Of a DNA stretch of 52,237 nt, positions 50,372-52,237 are shown piece by piece (the stretch's first letter is position 1; each line of letters opens with the position of its first letter). The translations under genes were made by a program, and so were the position numbers. The notes below the pieces were generated by a model. That model saw only the letters and a list, made by a program, of their open reading frames with translations, did no database searches and had not been told where the DNA came from. This DNA comes from Erysipelotrichaceae bacterium (GTDB taxonomy: Bacteria; Bacillota_I; Bacilli_A; Erysipelotrichales; Erysipelotrichaceae), in the NCBI GenBank assembly GCA_017431405.1, contig JAFRLB010000081.1, forward strand, positions 1 to 52,237. Direction: 5' to 3'.

Positions 50372-52041
50372 CTCTTTAACTGCTCCTTACCGCAGAATGG
50401 GTCAATAGGACTCTTGCCTGTAAATTCACCTTCACCGTTGATCTTTCTGACAACTGTTTCAATCATTGTGTCATGATTTGAATAACAGTTAATGTAGGTC
50501 TGAACCATTGGTACATCAAAAAGATGATATGGGTTCTGTAAGGAAATGAACATTGTCGGTACTTCCTTAACAAACCAAGGGATATTATTGCCTAATCCAA
50601 ACAGGGCATACCAGTTGATTCTGTTAGTAGTCTTGTTAGAAGCATTCTCAATATTGCCCAGATAGATAACCAGGTCATACTTTTCCTTAAACTGTTCTAC
50701 ACTGTCAAACGGTAAAGGCTTATTGAAGTCAAATACTTCTCTTTCATATGGAATCATCTCATAACCGTACTTCTGCATTGCCTTAACAAAAGTGTTTTCA
50801 ACACGTTCATTAGAAGCACAGTCACCGATGATCTGATACAATACTCTCTTATATTTTCCTGAATTAACAGGTAACAGTTTCTGATTATCCTTAACTAAGG
50901 TAACTGCCTTATCAGCACATTCTTCGGCCCATTTCTGATGTAAAGTACAGCCAACCTTTTCCAGATCTTCCTTCTCAGGCTTATTGTCCTGAACATGCAT
51001 CTTCATGCTGGCCTTTAAGGCTAAGATTCTCTTAACGGCTTCTTCCAGTCTTTCCTCAGTAAGGTTTCCTTCTTCATAGGCCTTCATCATGAAGCCATAG
51101 TCTTCATCATAGTCCTTGTTAAACAGGAACATGTCACATCCTGCCATGATGGCCGTATAAACAGCCTTGTTTCTTTCCATGGCATTACAGAAGCCAACCA
51201 TTGGTGTGGCATCTGAAATTATAAGTCCATTAAAGCCAAGCTTGTTTCTTAACAGATCTGTCAGAATGCTCTTGGACAATGTGGCAGGAAGATACTTTTC
51301 TTCTTCACTCTGATAACTTGGCAAGGCAATGTGGCCAGCCATGATGGTTTTAACACCGTCATTAATGAGGTTACGGTAAATGTAGCCGTATGAATCATCC
51401 CACTCTTCCCTGCTTAAGGAATTAACAGAAGTCAGAATGTGCTGGTCTCTTTCATCAACGCCATCACCAGGGAAATGTTTCGGACTTGTCAGCATTCCTT
51501 CCTCATCACATGCCTTAATATACTGTCTGGCATATTCAAGCACTCTGTTCTTATCGTCGCCATAAGTTCTGACATTGGTTATAGGATTGCGGAAATTAAG
51601 ATCAATGTCACAAACCGGGGCAAAGGCATAATTACAGCCAACTGCCTTACCTTCTACGGCGCAGACCTTTCCTAAGCGATAAGCCTGTTCAGGTTCATCT
51701 GTTGCAGCAACCTGCATCTGTTTACCAAAGCTTGTTCCTTCAGCAACGATTCCATCACCGCCTGCTTCCAGGTTTGCGGACAATAACATTGGGATCTTTG
51801 ATTCCTGCTGCAGGAAACTGTAAGTTTCAAACATTTCATCACGTCCGCCTGTTCTGAATAACAGACCGCCAGGATGCTTGTTTAATATTGCATATTTTAA
51901 ATAGCCAGGGTCAGATGAATAACCGATTGGGAAAAACAGCTGACCGATTCTTTCTTCAGTTGTCATTTCTTCATATGTTTCATTTACCCATCTGATGTCA
52001 TCATCGTTTAAATAAAACGGCTTTCCCTTATAGTTAATCAT
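50368..52041 (-). CDS. GH3 family protein, NagZ-like (Asp-His dyad)
   Basis: 557 residues with the normal GH3 order: barrel first (about 20-340), then an alpha/beta sandwich. KHFPGDGVDERDQH (about 188-201) carries the Asp and His pair that serves as acid/base in NagZ-type N-acetylglucosaminidases; the nucleophile is Asp in GLIISDATP. So it is unlike the two permuted GH3 enzymes in this window and may act on GlcNAc or another beta-hexoside. The start at 52041 has AGAGGTC seven bases upstream; 52068 would add nine residues without support. First gene of the operon; its promoter region reaches the GC-rich edge. Confidence 0.85.
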   Translation of the reverse strand: MINYKGKPFYLNDDDIRWVNETYEEMTTEERIGQLFFPIGYSSDPGYLKYAILNKHPGGLLFRTGGRDEMFETYSFLQQESKIPMLLSANLEAGGDGIVAEGTSFGKQMQVAATDEPEQAYRLGKVCAVEGKAVGCNYAFAPVCDIDLNFRNPITNVRTYGDDKNRVLEYARQYIKACDEEGMLTSPKHFPGDGVDERDQHILTSVNSLSREEWDDSYGYIYRNLINDGVKTIMAGHIALPSYQSEEEKYLPATLSKSILTDLLRNKLGFNGLIISDATPMVGFCNAMERNKAVYTAIMAGCDMFLFNKDYDEDYGFMMKAYEEGNLTEERLEEAVKRILALKASMKMHVQDNKPEKEDLEKVGCTLHQKWAEECADKAVTLVKDNQKLLPVNSGKYKRVLYQIIGDCASNERVENTFVKAMQKYGYEMIPYEREVFDFNKPLPFDSVEQFKEKYDLVIYLGNIENASNKTTNRINWYALFGLGNNIPWFVKEVPTMFISLQNPYHLFDVPMVQTYINCYSNHDTMIETVVRKINGEGEFTGKSPIDPFCGKEQLKR

Positions 52042-52093
52042 AATTGACCTCTTTCTATCAGTTTTCAAATCTAATGTTTTTTCAATACTGCTT

Positions 52094-52237
52094 TTAATCT
52101 GCCTTCATTGTATACAGCTTCCCATAGACGGTTTCGTACACGCGCTCGGCCATCCAGTTTGCGATTTCGTCGCGCAGTGCGGGATCGAGCCGCTTGAAGC
52201 TCTTCGCCAGGCAGAGCATTCCCAGATACGACGCCTC
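52094..52237 (-). CDS. C-terminal end of an unidentified GC-rich gene (runs off window)
   Basis: 47 codons and a TAA are visible; the frame is open to the window edge. It reads like real protein (LGMLCLAKSFKRLDPALRDE, then ...NWMAERVYETVYGKLYTMKAD) with many GC-ending codons (CTG, GCG, CGC, CTC), quite unlike the AT-rich codon use of all other genes here. I do not recognise the family. It may belong to a mobile element or to different DNA joined in assembly. Confidence 0.5.
   Translation of the reverse strand, partial: EASYLGMLCLAKSFKRLDPALRDEIANWMAERVYETVYGKLYTMKAD

Overview
The window looks like chromosome of a low-GC Bacillota, most likely an anaerobic gut bacterium near the Erysipelotrichia. 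The reasons are an AT-rich composition (roughly 40% GC by eye), strong GGAGG-type ribosome binding sites, the standard code with TGA in normal use as a stop, and a dense set of plant-glycan genes served by GPH-type symporters. The taxonomic guess is weak.

Layout. 1-3600 holds ordinary genes: the end of a SAM methyltransferase, a PreA-like dihydropyrimidine dehydrogenase subunit and RarA. 3640-14600 (- strand) is one long arabinose operon, read SGNH esterase, alpha/beta esterase, permuted GH3, GH2 (broken by an in-frame TAA), araA, an araB-type kinase, GH43, araD. It faces a divergent AraC regulator and has a perfect cre site in its promoter. 15925-20400 is a small TetR unit: an HSL-type esterase, TetR, GH43 with an F5/8 C domain, and a GH43_24-like enzyme. 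Its two promoters share a 39-bp element. 20432-25459 is a GPH symporter, a GH2 and a divergent AraC. 25449-32258 is a second symporter, a large GH106-like protein and a GH78 rhamnosidase broken by an in-frame TGA. 32398-35322 is a LacZ-type GH2. 35328-42227 (- strand) reads an 11-residue-repeat small protein, an oxidoreductase-VOC fusion, a third symporter, a second permuted GH3 and a sugar isomerase/epimerase, facing a second TetR. 42933-46798 is xylB-xylA with a divergent AraC. 46800-52041 holds a rhamnosidase remnant, then GH3 (NagZ-like), beta-phosphoglucomutase and an intact GH78. The last ~140 bases are GC-rich (about 63% over 52141-52237) and carry the end of an unrelated reading frame; they look like a foreign insertion or an assembly join.

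How it fits together. Almost every hydrolase lacks a signal peptide, and no secreted endo-enzyme is visible. The cell therefore seems to import short, acetylated, arabinose-, xylose-, galactose- and rhamnose-bearing oligosaccharides through GPH symporters and trim them inside. Arabinose goes through AraA/AraB/AraD and xylose through XylA/XylB into the pentose phosphate pathway. No rhamnose catabolic genes are seen. Three AraC and two TetR regulators divide the locus into separately controlled modules, and three cre-like sites suggest an overlying CcpA control.

Points of most interest: the two in-frame nonsense codons in otherwise complete hydrolases; the 39-bp element shared by two promoters; three AraC genes that look leaderless; the oxidoreductase-VOC fusion next to a hendecad-repeat protein under a TetR with GTGTTG half-sites; and the compositional break at the right edge. 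There is no gene-free stretch over 300 bases, and I saw no tRNA, rRNA, CRISPR array or insertion sequence.
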